DNA from: a virus
IMG/VR virus record: IMGVR_UViG_3300020442_000005
Span: 1 to 64,000 of that record
Length of the DNA stretch: 64,000 bases
Direction: 5' to 3' (one strand)
Each line of letters begins with the position of its first letter. Positions within the stretch are counted from its first letter, which is position 1. The translations under genes and the position numbers were made by a program. The notes under the pieces were generated by a model that saw nothing but the letters and a program-made list of their open reading frames with translations, was not told the DNA's origin and did not search any database. Below, one piece after another: positions 40,576 to 49,912 of this stretch.

Positions 40576-41034
40576 GTGGAAGGGTACAAGCATCTTATAG
40601 AATGTCATTGCGTTTTACCGCAATACAGAAGCGCAAAAAATCCGCCATGGCATAAATTTGTTGTATTCAGTACAATTGATGATGGTGATACTGTAGTACC
40701 AAAGCATGCAAAATGCAACAACTGTGGTGTAGTTCACAACGTGTTCGATATAGGTAAATCTGAAATACTTCCAGGCCAAGAAACAGGGGCAGTTATGGAT
40801 ATTGATGATGTGAAAATAATGATGCCGGATTCTCTAAATAGAATGTTGTCAACATACAACTGCGATATCGCTACGTGGGAAAATGTGCTTTTTGTTTTAC
40901 AGCATAATAAGTTCCCAAGTAGTATAGTTTTAGATAGGAACGAAGAGAATGGTGTAATTTCCGGAAAAATACTGGATATGAAAGATTACGCAGTGTACTC
41001 TATAAGGCCATATTCTGGCAAGGTTGAGACATGA
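40576..41034 (+). CDS. Zinc-ribbon protein conserved in marine phages
   Basis: 152 residues, GTG start. LIECHCVLPQYR at the N-terminus and CNNCGVVHNVFDIGKSEI form a Cys set (CxC ... CxxC) fit for one zinc. I recall this build, with HKFVVFS and the DATWEN-like segment (here IATWENVLFVLQ), from marine T4-like phages as a protein of unknown function. Its end overlaps the next start by ATGA. Confidence 0.65.
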   Translation: MEGYKHLIECHCVLPQYRSAKNPPWHKFVVFSTIDDGDTVVPKHAKCNNCGVVHNVFDIGKSEILPGQETGAVMDIDDVKIMMPDSLNRMLSTYNCDIATWENVLFVLQHNKFPSSIVLDRNEENGVISGKILDMKDYAVYSIRPYSGKVET

Positions 41035-41273
41035 AAAGATTAAATAAAAATGACGAATTAGAGATTGAAGACAGATCAAAAGCTAGAGAAATTATACAGG
41101 TAATTTTGGATTATGGAATCAACCAGAACCAAATTTATCACATGATTTATTTATTGGCTTTAGAGCTGGAAAAAGTTGACGACATGAAAGATATTACAAA
41201 GTTGGTAACAAAGTTAACAAACACAACAAACAACAAAACAACTGGTCTTATAACAACAGGAGATGAACCATGA
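41031..41273 (+). CDS. Small acidic helical protein
   Basis: 80 residues. SKAREIIQVILDYGINQNQI followed by YLLALELEKVDD is a pattern of amphipathic helices; the tail is Thr/Asn-rich. ATGA overlap on both sides. Function unknown. Confidence 0.6.
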   Translation: MKRLNKNDELEIEDRSKAREIIQVILDYGINQNQIYHMIYLLALELEKVDDMKDITKLVTKLTNTTNNKTTGLITTGDEP

Positions 41274-41467
41274 GTAATCCAGTAATTGAAAAATGGCAAG
41301 AGCTAAAAGTTCTTATGGAATCTATCGATTTAGATGTACATAAAAACGCAAACGGAAATGCATCCGCCGGCGTGCGTGCACGCAAAGGCCTAAGATTGCT
41401 TAAAACGCAAGCTGCAGATTTAGTTAAGCTTACTGTCGAATTAGACAAGGCAAAAAAAACTAAGTAA
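41270..41467 (+). CDS. Histone H1-like (Hc1-type) small protein
   Basis: 65 residues. An acidic-neutral helix is followed by NANGNASAGVRARKGLRLLK and a basic end LDKAKKTK. The GNxxAGxRARKxLxxLK core matches the chlamydial/Bacteroidota Hc1-type histone H1-like family, which binds and compacts DNA. Last gene of its operon, before a strong terminator. Confidence 0.6.
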   Translation: MSNPVIEKWQELKVLMESIDLDVHKNANGNASAGVRARKGLRLLKTQAADLVKLTVELDKAKKTK

Positions 41468-41519
41468 GACTAAGTTTTTAGTCTTTGCAAATAAATGGAG
41501 ATCTTTGATCTCCATTTTT
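41466..41519. terminator. Double hairpin terminator between converging units
   Basis: First hairpin AAGACTAA (41466-41473) / TTAGTCTT (41478-41485). Second, stronger one AAATGGAGATC (41493-41503) / GATCTCCATTT (41507-41517), 11 pairs with a three-base loop and a T run to 41519. The A-rich 5' side lets the second also end minus-strand transcripts from the sigma-like gene. Confidence 0.88.
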
Positions 41520-41544
41520 AGTTTTTACAGCATAATTATTAATA

Positions 41545-41799
41545 CTAACAATCGATCTTGAATACGTACTCTCGTATTTTTTTAAGAGCAGATTTTTCAA
41601 TTTGGCAAATGCGCATTCTAGTTAAACCACATAAATCACCTATCTGCTGCAAAGTCCTAGGACCTTCTCGAGACGCAATGATCGTACAATTATTAAACTG
41701 TTTACATGCCATCCACTGTCGACAAGACTTGTTTTGGCATGATTTATTATTATTCAAATGCTCTTTGAAGCATGTTTTGTTATTTAAGACTTTATCCAT
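41545..41799 (-). CDS. Sigma region 4-like HTH regulator with Cys-rich N-terminus
   Basis: 84 residues. The C-terminal half GPRTLQQIGDLCGLTRMRIC continues QIEKSALKKIRE, a textbook sigma-70 region 4.2 helix-turn-helix (compare TLEEIG-LGVTRERVRQIE-AL-KLR). The N-terminal half has five Cys (10, 21, 26, 32, 38) that may bind zinc. Regions 2 and 3 are missing, so it cannot be a full sigma factor; it may compete for or bridge -35 boxes. GGAGG lies upstream. It is the only minus-strand regulator here. Confidence 0.8.
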   Translation of the reverse strand: MDKVLNNKTCFKEHLNNNKSCQNKSCRQWMACKQFNNCTIIASREGPRTLQQIGDLCGLTRMRICQIEKSALKKIREYVFKIDC

Positions 41800-41813
41800 T
41801 CAAACCTCCGGAT

Positions 41814-41842
41814 ACAATATTAATTGTAACCAGGAAAAACAA
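41814..41842 (-). promoter_or_regulatory. Putative promoter for the sigma-like gene (TTGTTT-N17-TATTGT)
   Basis: On the minus strand TTGTTT (complement of 41837-41842) and TATTGT (complement of 41814-41819) are 17 bases apart, just upstream of the GGAGG and start. Confidence 0.4.
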
Positions 41843-41859
41843 TTTGTACGAGGAAAAAA

Positions 41860-43218
41860 ATGAGTAGAAAAATATTCGTTGTTGATACATCAGTTATGCT
41901 TTATGATAAGCTAGCAATTCATCAGTTTAATGGTAACGACATTGTACTACCACTTTGCATTCTGGAAGAACTCGATAAGTTCAAAGAAAAAAGTGGACTC
42001 CTTGGAGAATCCGCGCGATATGTAAATAGATACTTAGATGCACTCAGAGACTCTGAAAAAGATTCTGCGGCATGGAGCATCTCCCCAGAAAACGACATTA
42101 GATATAAATTTGTTACAAAATCATTAAAGTCTTTTATTCCGGAAGGTCTAGACACAAGCTACACAGACAATCAAATAATCGCATGCGCAAAATACTTAAA
42201 AGAAATGCATCCAAACAAGGTCGTCTTAGTTATCACTAAAGACATAAATCTTCGTGTAAAATGTGATGCTGTGGGTGTCGTTGCTGAAGATTATTTTAAA
42301 GACCACATTGAATCCGACGTAAAATCGTTGCGTGGCTATAGAGAGATAGAGGTAGATTCGACTGTTATCGATGAGTTTTACTCAGAGGGAAGTGTGAAGA
42401 TTGACTGTGAAGCCGATCAAAAAATAGAGGAAAATTGTTTTGTGATTGCAAAATCCAACTCTGGATCAGGTCAATCTTTTTTGGGAATCAACAAAGGTTC
42501 TAGTATTAAAAAACTAAACTATGAAATGAACGGCTTTATAAGTGTAGAGCCAAGAAATTCAGAGCAACGTTTTGCAATAGAGGCCTTACTTGATCCAAGC
42601 ATTTCACTTGTAACATTAACTGGCTTGGCAGGTTCCGGAAAGACTTTTTTGGCACTTATGGCTGGATTATACAAGTTACAAAACAGCAATCGCGGCGTAG
42701 GTGGTATCAAAATACCAGAAGAATTTGCTAACTTTTCAGACAATTATGACAGATTAGTAATTACTCGGACGTTGCAGCCTGTTGGTCGTGATTTAGGATA
42801 TTTACCTGGTAGCATGGAAGACAAAATGCAGCCATGGCTAATGCCCATACTAGATAACGTACGTCATGCATTTAAGGATATATCATATTTTAAAATGATG
42901 ATAGACAATGGCGAAATTGAAGTTGCTCCTATTCCATATATCAGAGGTCGTACTTTCACAAATTCTCTAGTATTGGTTGACGAAGCACAAAACGCAACAA
43001 TACATGAGCTCAAAACTATTATTACGCGTATAGGATCGGGATCAAAAATAGTATTACTAGGGGACATCGATCAAATCGATACGCCATATATTGACAGACA
43101 GTCTTCGGGTTTGAGCATAGTTATAGACAAGTTTCGTAATTCAAAATTGGCTGCTCACGTCAATCTGTCAAAAGGTCAAAGATCTGATTTGGCATCTGCC
43201 GCGGGTATGATTCTGTAA
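41860..43218 (+). CDS. phoH: PhoH2-type protein: PIN nuclease domain plus PhoH ATPase
   Basis: 452 residues. PIN domain (about 1-145): VVDTSVML with D9, LEELDKFK and TKDINLR supply the acidic metal site of a ribonuclease. PhoH ATPase (about 230-452): Walker A GLAGSGKT (255-262), Walker B LVLVDEAQN (D374, E375). PIN-PhoH proteins unwind and cut RNA. PhoH is common in marine phages, though usually without PIN. RBS AGGA. It starts a unit that continues into the fibre genes. Confidence 0.92.
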   Translation: MSRKIFVVDTSVMLYDKLAIHQFNGNDIVLPLCILEELDKFKEKSGLLGESARYVNRYLDALRDSEKDSAAWSISPENDIRYKFVTKSLKSFIPEGLDTSYTDNQIIACAKYLKEMHPNKVVLVITKDINLRVKCDAVGVVAEDYFKDHIESDVKSLRGYREIEVDSTVIDEFYSEGSVKIDCEADQKIEENCFVIAKSNSGSGQSFLGINKGSSIKKLNYEMNGFISVEPRNSEQRFAIEALLDPSISLVTLTGLAGSGKTFLALMAGLYKLQNSNRGVGGIKIPEEFANFSDNYDRLVITRTLQPVGRDLGYLPGSMEDKMQPWLMPILDNVRHAFKDISYFKMMIDNGEIEVAPIPYIRGRTFTNSLVLVDEAQNATIHELKTIITRIGSGSKIVLLGDIDQIDTPYIDRQSSGLSIVIDKFRNSKLAAHVNLSKGQRSDLASAAGMIL

Positions 43219-43230
43219 AGGAGAAATAAA

Positions 43231-43569
43231 ATGGCTGGTACCGCTTTTAAAAGTGTTGATAAACAAAGGTTTAAAAAAATATATCCAGCACATCGATTCA
43301 AGCCTGTGCTTGTAAAACAAACAAACAAGGGATTAACTTTTGAATCTACGTCATTGCAATTTACTGAAGCTTCTGGTACTACCAGTCAAACATACACGTT
43401 TACGCAACAGTATGCCCAGCTGCCTAATGTAACTCATGGAATTAGATCAACCAATGGTGATATGGTACTAGTAAAAATAACATCACTTACCACATCATCA
43501 GTAACAATTGAGATATCTGCAGCTTTCGATGGAGCCATAGATTTACAAATTGTGGAGATTGAGCCATGA
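43231..43569 (+). CDS. Small structural (tail) protein
   Basis: 112 residues, beta-rich. The segment YTFTQQYAQLPNVTHGIRST and the alternating V-T pattern (SSVTIEISAAFDGAIDLQIVEI) resemble the small beta-sandwich proteins often found before fibre genes. It overlaps the next gene by ATGA. Assignment is by composition and place. Confidence 0.6.
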   Translation: MAGTAFKSVDKQRFKKIYPAHRFKPVLVKQTNKGLTFESTSLQFTEASGTTSQTYTFTQQYAQLPNVTHGIRSTNGDMVLVKITSLTTSSVTIEISAAFDGAIDLQIVEIEP

Positions 43570-43859
43570 CAATTGGCAATATACAGGGATATCTAGAAAC
43601 CGGGTTTGTTGATTTCACAGGCGAGACAATACAGACGGTTACGTTGCAGACTGCATCAAACGCAGGCAGAATAAACATAATGGTGTATGAAAACCAGCCT
43701 TTAGGCGCTTCGGCTAATACTGAGACAGATATACCTACCAGAAATCTTGGTAATATACAGATATCAGCACATCTTGTTACCAACTCAACAAATCAGTTTA
43801 ATATATCAACTAGCGCAGAATTTTATGGAAGAGTTATTTGGTTCGTAATGGCTGAATAA
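43566..43859 (+). CDS. Small structural (tail) protein
   Basis: 97 residues, beta-rich with no Cys. It is the second of a pair of small proteins of the same general build as the upstream one (FTGETIQTVTLQTAS, ISTSAEFYGRVIWFVMAE). Sixteen bases before the giant fibre gene, so it may form its base or adaptor. Confidence 0.6.
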   Translation: MTIGNIQGYLETGFVDFTGETIQTVTLQTASNAGRINIMVYENQPLGASANTETDIPTRNLGNIQISAHLVTNSTNQFNISTSAEFYGRVIWFVMAE

Positions 43860-43875
43860 CGAAAGGAGTTTTTTA

Positions 43876-46800
43876 ATGTCAAAAGATTTTAGAATCAAAC
43901 AATTGCGTACGACTCAGGTCATAGTATCGGGATCCGCTGTAGGAACTACCCCGAGTTTGCTAATTTATTCAGCATCGGCTGCAACCAATCTAGATGGAGG
44001 CGTTCATGCAGATTTGCTGACGTCAGTAGGAAAAGATGTCTGGATGTTTGTATCTGGTGCAAAAAACGACTCAGATCAGGCCCAAACGCTACACAGTGAC
44101 AAGATTTTATTCGGCGGTGACGTTGTTATATCGGGTACTCTATACGCTGAAAAACAAGTTTTAGAAGTTGATTATTCTCAAAAATCCGATCTTTTTCTAT
44201 CTGGCGCAATCGTATTCGGAGACCAAGGTGCCGCCGGCCAAGATGCTGGACAGGCAAGATTGCTAGAGTCGGTTGGTAACAATTCAGGTTCGTTGTTTAT
44301 ATCGACTGGATCTTTATATTTAGGCCTTAAATCATCCGGAAATTACGCAGAAACAGAGTTAACTCCTAAGGTTTATGTGGCCGCTAACGGTTTGGGAGAG
44401 CAAGTCGCGACTGCGACAAATACGTCTTTTAATCTAGATATTAACAATCTCACCGGATCTCTTACGCAGGCAACTATAGCTTCTGGTGATTTATTCGCAG
44501 TAGCAGATATTAATGCCGTAAATAACGAATCTAAAAAAATTACACTTGCAAACGTTGCACTTAAGCTTGCCGGCACCGGTTTAGAAGCGACGGATGGAGT
44601 GGTCGCAGTAGACCTGAACGATTCTGGCGCTGGAACGATCAATCTAACAAATGATAGTATTGTATTTATTGATGCAGATGATTCGAACGCAACGAAAAAA
44701 CAGACAATAAGTGCGGTTGCGACAGCCCAGGCCGGAGACGGAATACAGGCCACAAACGGTGTTTTTGCTGTTGACGTTTCTGATTTTGCTGGTGACGGAT
44801 TGTCCGATGACGGTTCAGAAAATTTAAAAGTCGATCTCAACTCGCTAGCCACATCCGCAGCAATTAACCAAGCAGATTCAATTGCGTTCATTGACTCAGA
44901 CAATGTAACTAAAAAGGGCACAATCGATTCTCTTGTAACGGCAATTGCAGGATCTGGATTATCAAACACATCAAGTCAGCTAGCTTTAACAAGTAACGAA
45001 GTGACTGTCACGGCTGGTGACGGACTAAAAGGAGGAGGTGGCGTCAGCCTCGGAGGTTCCGTAACAATAAACGTTGAACCCAATGATTTTGCTGGTACTG
45101 GCCTAGAAGATGACGGATCGGACAATTTGCGAATAGCCGCTTCAGCAGCGGGTGACGGTCTAAGCGGTGGAGGTGGATCTGCTCTTGCTGTCTCTACGGG
45201 AACTGGCCTTAAAATCGTTGGTGATAACGTCGCGACCGACGATAGTGTAGTTGCACATCTGACTGGATCAGTTTTTACAGGTGTTGTTCAGTTTGACAAT
45301 ACCGTAAATGTCGCAGCTGATATTGCACATGCTGGTGGCGATACAGACACAAAAATTACATTTAATACCGATAGAGTGACTGTAACTGCAGGAAATGTAA
45401 ATGCGATTGACGTTATTGAGGACGGTTCGAATTCAGAAGTGGTTATCAACGAAACTGGTGATGCTACAATGGATTTTAGGGTCGAAACAGACAATCTGCA
45501 AAAGGCAATCTACACTAATGCCGAAATGGATTATGTGACCATAGGGGATGACGTCGGCGTAAAACAGGACATGCATCTGTTTGTTTCGGGTACCATCGGA
45601 GGTGTCGGTACCGAAGGTGTCGCTGTATTCGGAGGCGACGTTGTAGTAAGCGGTTCATTACTTGATGGTAGTCATAATCCAATAAAATTGTTGTCCTACA
45701 ATGAAAACGGTACATTCACAACTCCTCCAAATGCCACCGGGACAAATGCCGTTGCGATAGGTAATAACGCTGTTGCTAGTGGAAACAACTCTATAGCAAT
45801 GGGTACAAGCACGACAAACCAAACAGACGCTACAGGGATTCACTCACTAGCGATTGGAGGTGACGATGCAACAGCTTCCGGCCAGTATGCTTCCGCGATT
45901 GGTGGTTATCAAAATACATCCAGTGGAAATTATTCCGTCACTATGGGTCGCGGGAACACAGCTTCGGAATCTGATGCAATTGCAATTGGTAAGTCACTAA
46001 CCGTTAATACCGCTGACACTATAGCTATTGGAAACAGTTCAGACAATGCATCCATACAACTAAAGGGCAACGTTGCTGTCGAGGGAACATCAACTTTGGA
46101 AGGAGACGTAACCCTTGGTAATACTGCTGATTTAATTATTCCTACGTTTATAAAACACAAATCAGATCTTAATACTTATATTCAGTATAACACTGACCGT
46201 ATAAGACTGGTTACTAATGGTGCAACAGATGTCGACATTACGACAAATCAGATTTTACTCACCCCTGGAGCTGACGGTACACCAACAGAATCAGCAGGTT
46301 TGGACGTCGCATTTTATGTCTCTGGTTCTGTCGCCACTCAAGGTACCACAGTCCGGGCAACATCACTCTTCGGTGGCGATGTGCACGTCTCTGGTTCTTT
46401 ATCTGGGCCTGACTCCTTTACTTTTGGAAACGATAACACAAGGATATTTAGAGACGGCAATAATCTAAAATTTGATGATGGCAACAACACAGTAAAAACA
46501 TTATCAGAACTAGCAACCGTTCCGGGCGAAGGTGCATTTATAAATGGCGTACACGGTGGTTCAAATAACTCTAAAGCCGCAACCTCAGCATCGTTTGCGA
46601 TTGCTGGAACTCAGGGTGCTAGCTTCTATACTGAAAACATCGGATCTGATGTTTTGTTATATGTTTCTGGTGGTTTAAGATCTGATACTGCTGCATACGG
46701 AAAGACCGCGGCCGTGTTTGGCGGAGCAGTTGTGTTCTCAGGTTCAGCAACATATCTTGGTGAAACTAGTTTTAACGTTATAGAAGCAACGACTGCAATA

Positions 46801-49800
46801 AAAACACCGTCGATACAAGATGCATCTGGAAACGAATCGATTAGAATTAATTCACAAAAAGTTGCGGTGGGTAATGCTATCAATGCAAATCCAAGTGCTA
46901 TATTTGAAGCTCCCCTAGCTGATAATACTCAGGCTGCAGCAACAAACGAAATTAGTAACTTTAACATCTTCCTAAACAACAGATCAGTACAAACAAATGC
47001 CTTTGCCGGAATAGGTTTCGATGTGTCGACAGAAGTCGACGCTGATTCTATTGGCGCTGCAATTAGAGCCGAAAGAGACACGTCGGCTAGTACCACGGCC
47101 GCAAATCACGCTACAAACTTGACATTTGCTACAAACCCAAATACCGGGGATGATGCTCTTACTGAAAGAATGCGTATTACTCATGATGGAAAGGTTGGTA
47201 TCGGTGTTGATCCAGGTTACGCTCTAGATGTTTTTGGTGACGTACGTATCCGTGGTAATGATTTAAGAGATAATAGTGGTGCAGTGTTTATCAGTGCAGA
47301 CGGCAGCGCAAACACAACCGTTTCGTTGGATCTTACTGTCGCCGGCGGTAATATTTTTGGACCACCCACCGGTGACTTAAACATTAAATCCGACGGAAAT
47401 CTTACTTTTGTCCTAGATAACGATAACAATGAAACGTCCCAAAGACTATTGGTTCAAAACACATCAAGCGACATATTTGAAGTAACTGAAGCGGGAGATG
47501 TTGTTGTTGGTAACGACTTATTCGTTTATGGCAACGATATAAAGGATTCCGGGGATCACACTGTGATCACATTCAACGGCCTAGGAGAGACGTCAATAGG
47601 TAACCTCACCATCACCGGTTCGAACTTGGTTGTTGGTCCAGATGCTGATGGCGCCGATCGATCTATTGTGTTTGGTCATTCTACACTAAAATCAATCATG
47701 GGTATTGACGACGATCAAGATGTGTTTGCCATTAATACTGATGCAACGTTCGAATCTGTAAATGATTTTGAGATAGACGCATCAGGTAACGTTACAATAG
47801 GTAATGGCGATCTTCAAATCGGCGGCGATGATATTAAGGATTCAGGTGGAAATATAGCAATATCCTTCGACGGATCTGGTGCCATAGACAACAACGCTTC
47901 TTTCAGCGGAATTGTTGAGTTTACACGTTCAGGGCCAGGTTCCAATCCTGCCTCTATTAAGTTGGCAAAAGGTATAGGTAGTACAGACGAAGCAACCACT
48001 TTAATAGCTGTAAATGGCGACTCTGGAAGAAATATTGAACTACTTCCCGCAGGCATTAACTTCTTGAAGTGTAAAAACCCATCTTCTAGTCAGAAAGAAA
48101 TTGTTATCAACGATGACAGCAGCGACATTGACTTCAGGGTTGAATCTAACGCCGAAACACACATGTTTTTTGTTGATGGCGGCACGGATAGAGTAGGTAT
48201 TGGTATAGACGGTCCAACGACTACGCTTGAGATTAAGGGAGCAAACGCTGACGAGACTGCAGTTCAGATTAAAGATTCTCAAAGCTCAGATACAATTATA
48301 AAACTACATCACGAAAACGGTGAAGACGACGGTGTACTCGATCTATACGTTAACGGGACTGCAAACACAAGATTGCATGGAAACGGTACATTGAGTGTTG
48401 CTTCTGGAAATCTAACGCTAGAAACTACTGGAACTGATTCTGATATTATTTTCAAAGTCGATGATAATACTACTGAGTTTACGGCGTTAACAATCGATGG
48501 ATCAGACCTCGGAAGTTTATTACATACTCCGTTGGATGGCGGCTCTTTGCAGGTAAACGACACCGGTACTGACGGTTTCTCCGAGGTTAATGGAAACGGT
48601 GGATTGAATCTATATAGATATTCAGACAGTGCTTCTTCGACAGCGACTGTTAATTTTTATAAGGCTCGTGGCAATGAATCATCACAATCAGCATTAAGCA
48701 CAGATGACACAATTGGATCGCTTACCTTCTTTGGTTACGATACCGCTGCATCTGCAGCTGCGCGTATACAAGTGAAAGCCGCGGATGCTCATGGATCTCT
48801 CGGTGATACAACAGACTCCCCAGGAAAGATATTATTCCAAACAGTTCCAAATGGTAGTAGCACACTAACAGACGCTCTATTAATTGGTTCTGACCAGTCA
48901 TCAACTATTTACGGTGATATATTTTTGCCACAGACAAGTACTATCGACACTACCGGTAACCTAACTATCGAAGCATCCGGAGACATCAAGTTTACGCATG
49001 ACGGTACTCAATTCATGCAGATTGAAGATTTCACCGGTGACGTTGCGATTGGATCACACGATCCGACCGTTAGGCTTGACGTTGAAGATACTACAACAGG
49101 CTACGTAGTTGAGTTTAATAACGGAAGTACATCTTCCGGATGCGATATGTTGCTGATGAAATTTACCGGTGTAGTGAATCCTGGAGGTACTATAATAAGA
49201 GCTATCGGCTCAGCCTCTGGCCAGGTATACGCAGTCAACGGCGACGGCGACGGTACCAGTACAGTGTCTACGACGTTTACCGGATTCCATGATACTGCAA
49301 CACTTTCCTCTGATGATCTAATACCTGGAATGATTGTTGAGTCGACTGGAATTCCTTGGGTTAAGGATCCGACAAATAACTACCATAATATGCTGCCATA
49401 TACTAGAATATGCGCATCAAACGGATCATCAACTGTTTTTGGTGTAACTGCAAAGGACAATGCGCTCGATATATATGACGAGAATGATGATAAAATACCT
49501 AATCCAAATTTGGGCGGACTAAGACCAGGATGCTTCCCAGCGCTTTCGACAAACAATCCAATGGCATCTAATCATGAACATCTGTCTGTTATGTCACTGG
49601 GCGAAGGTGCAATCTGGGTAACAAACATAGCTGGAAATATAACAAATGGGGATTTGATTGAATCGTCTGAGATCGCTGGTTACGGAAGATTGCAGCCTGA
49701 TGACATTATGAGATCTAAAACAGTTGCAAAGTGTACAGAAGCAATTGACTGGGATTCGGTCTCCGCAGTTATCGAACATAATGGCCAAACTTACAAAAAG

Positions 49801-49833
49801 TATTTGACATCCTGCACTTTCCATTGCGGTTAA
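43876..49833 (+). CDS. Giant tail fibre with YadA-like head and self-cleaving-type C-terminus
   Basis: 1985 residues. Many copies of V-FGGDV-VSGSL and of a (G)DTDT-I-F-TDRV module fill the protein. A YadA/Hep_Hag head is clear at about 625-725 (AVAIGNNAVASGNNSIAMG, SLAIGGDDATASG, IAIGKSL), as in trimeric adhesins. Later come VGIGVDPGYALDVFGDVRI-type modules. The last 180 residues (LGEGAIWVTNIAGNITNGD, IAGYGRLQPDDI, KTVAKCTEAIDW) resemble the intramolecular chaperone/Peptidase_G2 domain that trims itself from phage fibres. RBS AAAGGAG. Confidence 0.9.
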   Translation: MSKDFRIKQLRTTQVIVSGSAVGTTPSLLIYSASAATNLDGGVHADLLTSVGKDVWMFVSGAKNDSDQAQTLHSDKILFGGDVVISGTLYAEKQVLEVDYSQKSDLFLSGAIVFGDQGAAGQDAGQARLLESVGNNSGSLFISTGSLYLGLKSSGNYAETELTPKVYVAANGLGEQVATATNTSFNLDINNLTGSLTQATIASGDLFAVADINAVNNESKKITLANVALKLAGTGLEATDGVVAVDLNDSGAGTINLTNDSIVFIDADDSNATKKQTISAVATAQAGDGIQATNGVFAVDVSDFAGDGLSDDGSENLKVDLNSLATSAAINQADSIAFIDSDNVTKKGTIDSLVTAIAGSGLSNTSSQLALTSNEVTVTAGDGLKGGGGVSLGGSVTINVEPNDFAGTGLEDDGSDNLRIAASAAGDGLSGGGGSALAVSTGTGLKIVGDNVATDDSVVAHLTGSVFTGVVQFDNTVNVAADIAHAGGDTDTKITFNTDRVTVTAGNVNAIDVIEDGSNSEVVINETGDATMDFRVETDNLQKAIYTNAEMDYVTIGDDVGVKQDMHLFVSGTIGGVGTEGVAVFGGDVVVSGSLLDGSHNPIKLLSYNENGTFTTPPNATGTNAVAIGNNAVASGNNSIAMGTSTTNQTDATGIHSLAIGGDDATASGQYASAIGGYQNTSSGNYSVTMGRGNTASESDAIAIGKSLTVNTADTIAIGNSSDNASIQLKGNVAVEGTSTLEGDVTLGNTADLIIPTFIKHKSDLNTYIQYNTDRIRLVTNGATDVDITTNQILLTPGADGTPTESAGLDVAFYVSGSVATQGTTVRATSLFGGDVHVSGSLSGPDSFTFGNDNTRIFRDGNNLKFDDGNNTVKTLSELATVPGEGAFINGVHGGSNNSKAATSASFAIAGTQGASFYTENIGSDVLLYVSGGLRSDTAAYGKTAAVFGGAVVFSGSATYLGETSFNVIEATTAIKTPSIQDASGNESIRINSQKVAVGNAINANPSAIFEAPLADNTQAAATNEISNFNIFLNNRSVQTNAFAGIGFDVSTEVDADSIGAAIRAERDTSASTTAANHATNLTFATNPNTGDDALTERMRITHDGKVGIGVDPGYALDVFGDVRIRGNDLRDNSGAVFISADGSANTTVSLDLTVAGGNIFGPPTGDLNIKSDGNLTFVLDNDNNETSQRLLVQNTSSDIFEVTEAGDVVVGNDLFVYGNDIKDSGDHTVITFNGLGETSIGNLTITGSNLVVGPDADGADRSIVFGHSTLKSIMGIDDDQDVFAINTDATFESVNDFEIDASGNVTIGNGDLQIGGDDIKDSGGNIAISFDGSGAIDNNASFSGIVEFTRSGPGSNPASIKLAKGIGSTDEATTLIAVNGDSGRNIELLPAGINFLKCKNPSSSQKEIVINDDSSDIDFRVESNAETHMFFVDGGTDRVGIGIDGPTTTLEIKGANADETAVQIKDSQSSDTIIKLHHENGEDDGVLDLYVNGTANTRLHGNGTLSVASGNLTLETTGTDSDIIFKVDDNTTEFTALTIDGSDLGSLLHTPLDGGSLQVNDTGTDGFSEVNGNGGLNLYRYSDSASSTATVNFYKARGNESSQSALSTDDTIGSLTFFGYDTAASAAARIQVKAADAHGSLGDTTDSPGKILFQTVPNGSSTLTDALLIGSDQSSTIYGDIFLPQTSTIDTTGNLTIEASGDIKFTHDGTQFMQIEDFTGDVAIGSHDPTVRLDVEDTTTGYVVEFNNGSTSSGCDMLLMKFTGVVNPGGTIIRAIGSASGQVYAVNGDGDGTSTVSTTFTGFHDTATLSSDDLIPGMIVESTGIPWVKDPTNNYHNMLPYTRICASNGSSTVFGVTAKDNALDIYDENDDKIPNPNLGGLRPGCFPALSTNNPMASNHEHLSVMSLGEGAIWVTNIAGNITNGDLIESSEIAGYGRLQPDDIMRSKTVAKCTEAIDWDSVSAVIEHNGQTYKKYLTSCTFHCG

Positions 49834-49839
49834 TTAAAT

Positions 49840-49868
49840 TTTATACATCCCTGTTTTATTGATACAAT
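49840..49868 (+). promoter_or_regulatory. Putative promoter before the glycan island (TTTATA-N17-TACAAT)
   Basis: TTTATA (49840-49845) and TACAAT (49863-49868) with 17 bases between them, in the only sizeable gap (79 bases) before the 14 kb glycan island. A TATAAATA, the T4 late-promoter sequence, also occurs at 49903-49910, between the RBS and the start; its position makes it doubtful. Confidence 0.4.
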
Positions 49869-49912
49869 ATGGTATGAATTACTTGTTACAGTAAAACAGG
49901 AGTATAAATAAC

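Noticed and set aside
44373-44969. 198-residue minus-strand frame inside the giant fibre gene
   Set aside because: Ser/Ala/Val-rich antisense of a Gly/Asp/Thr-rich repeat gene, with no RBS and many sister frames of the same kind along the fibre.
49903-49910. TATAAATA, identical to the T4 late promoter
   Set aside because: It lies between the RBS and the start codon of the first island gene, so it cannot direct a transcript with that RBS; no other clear copies were noticed before late-type genes.
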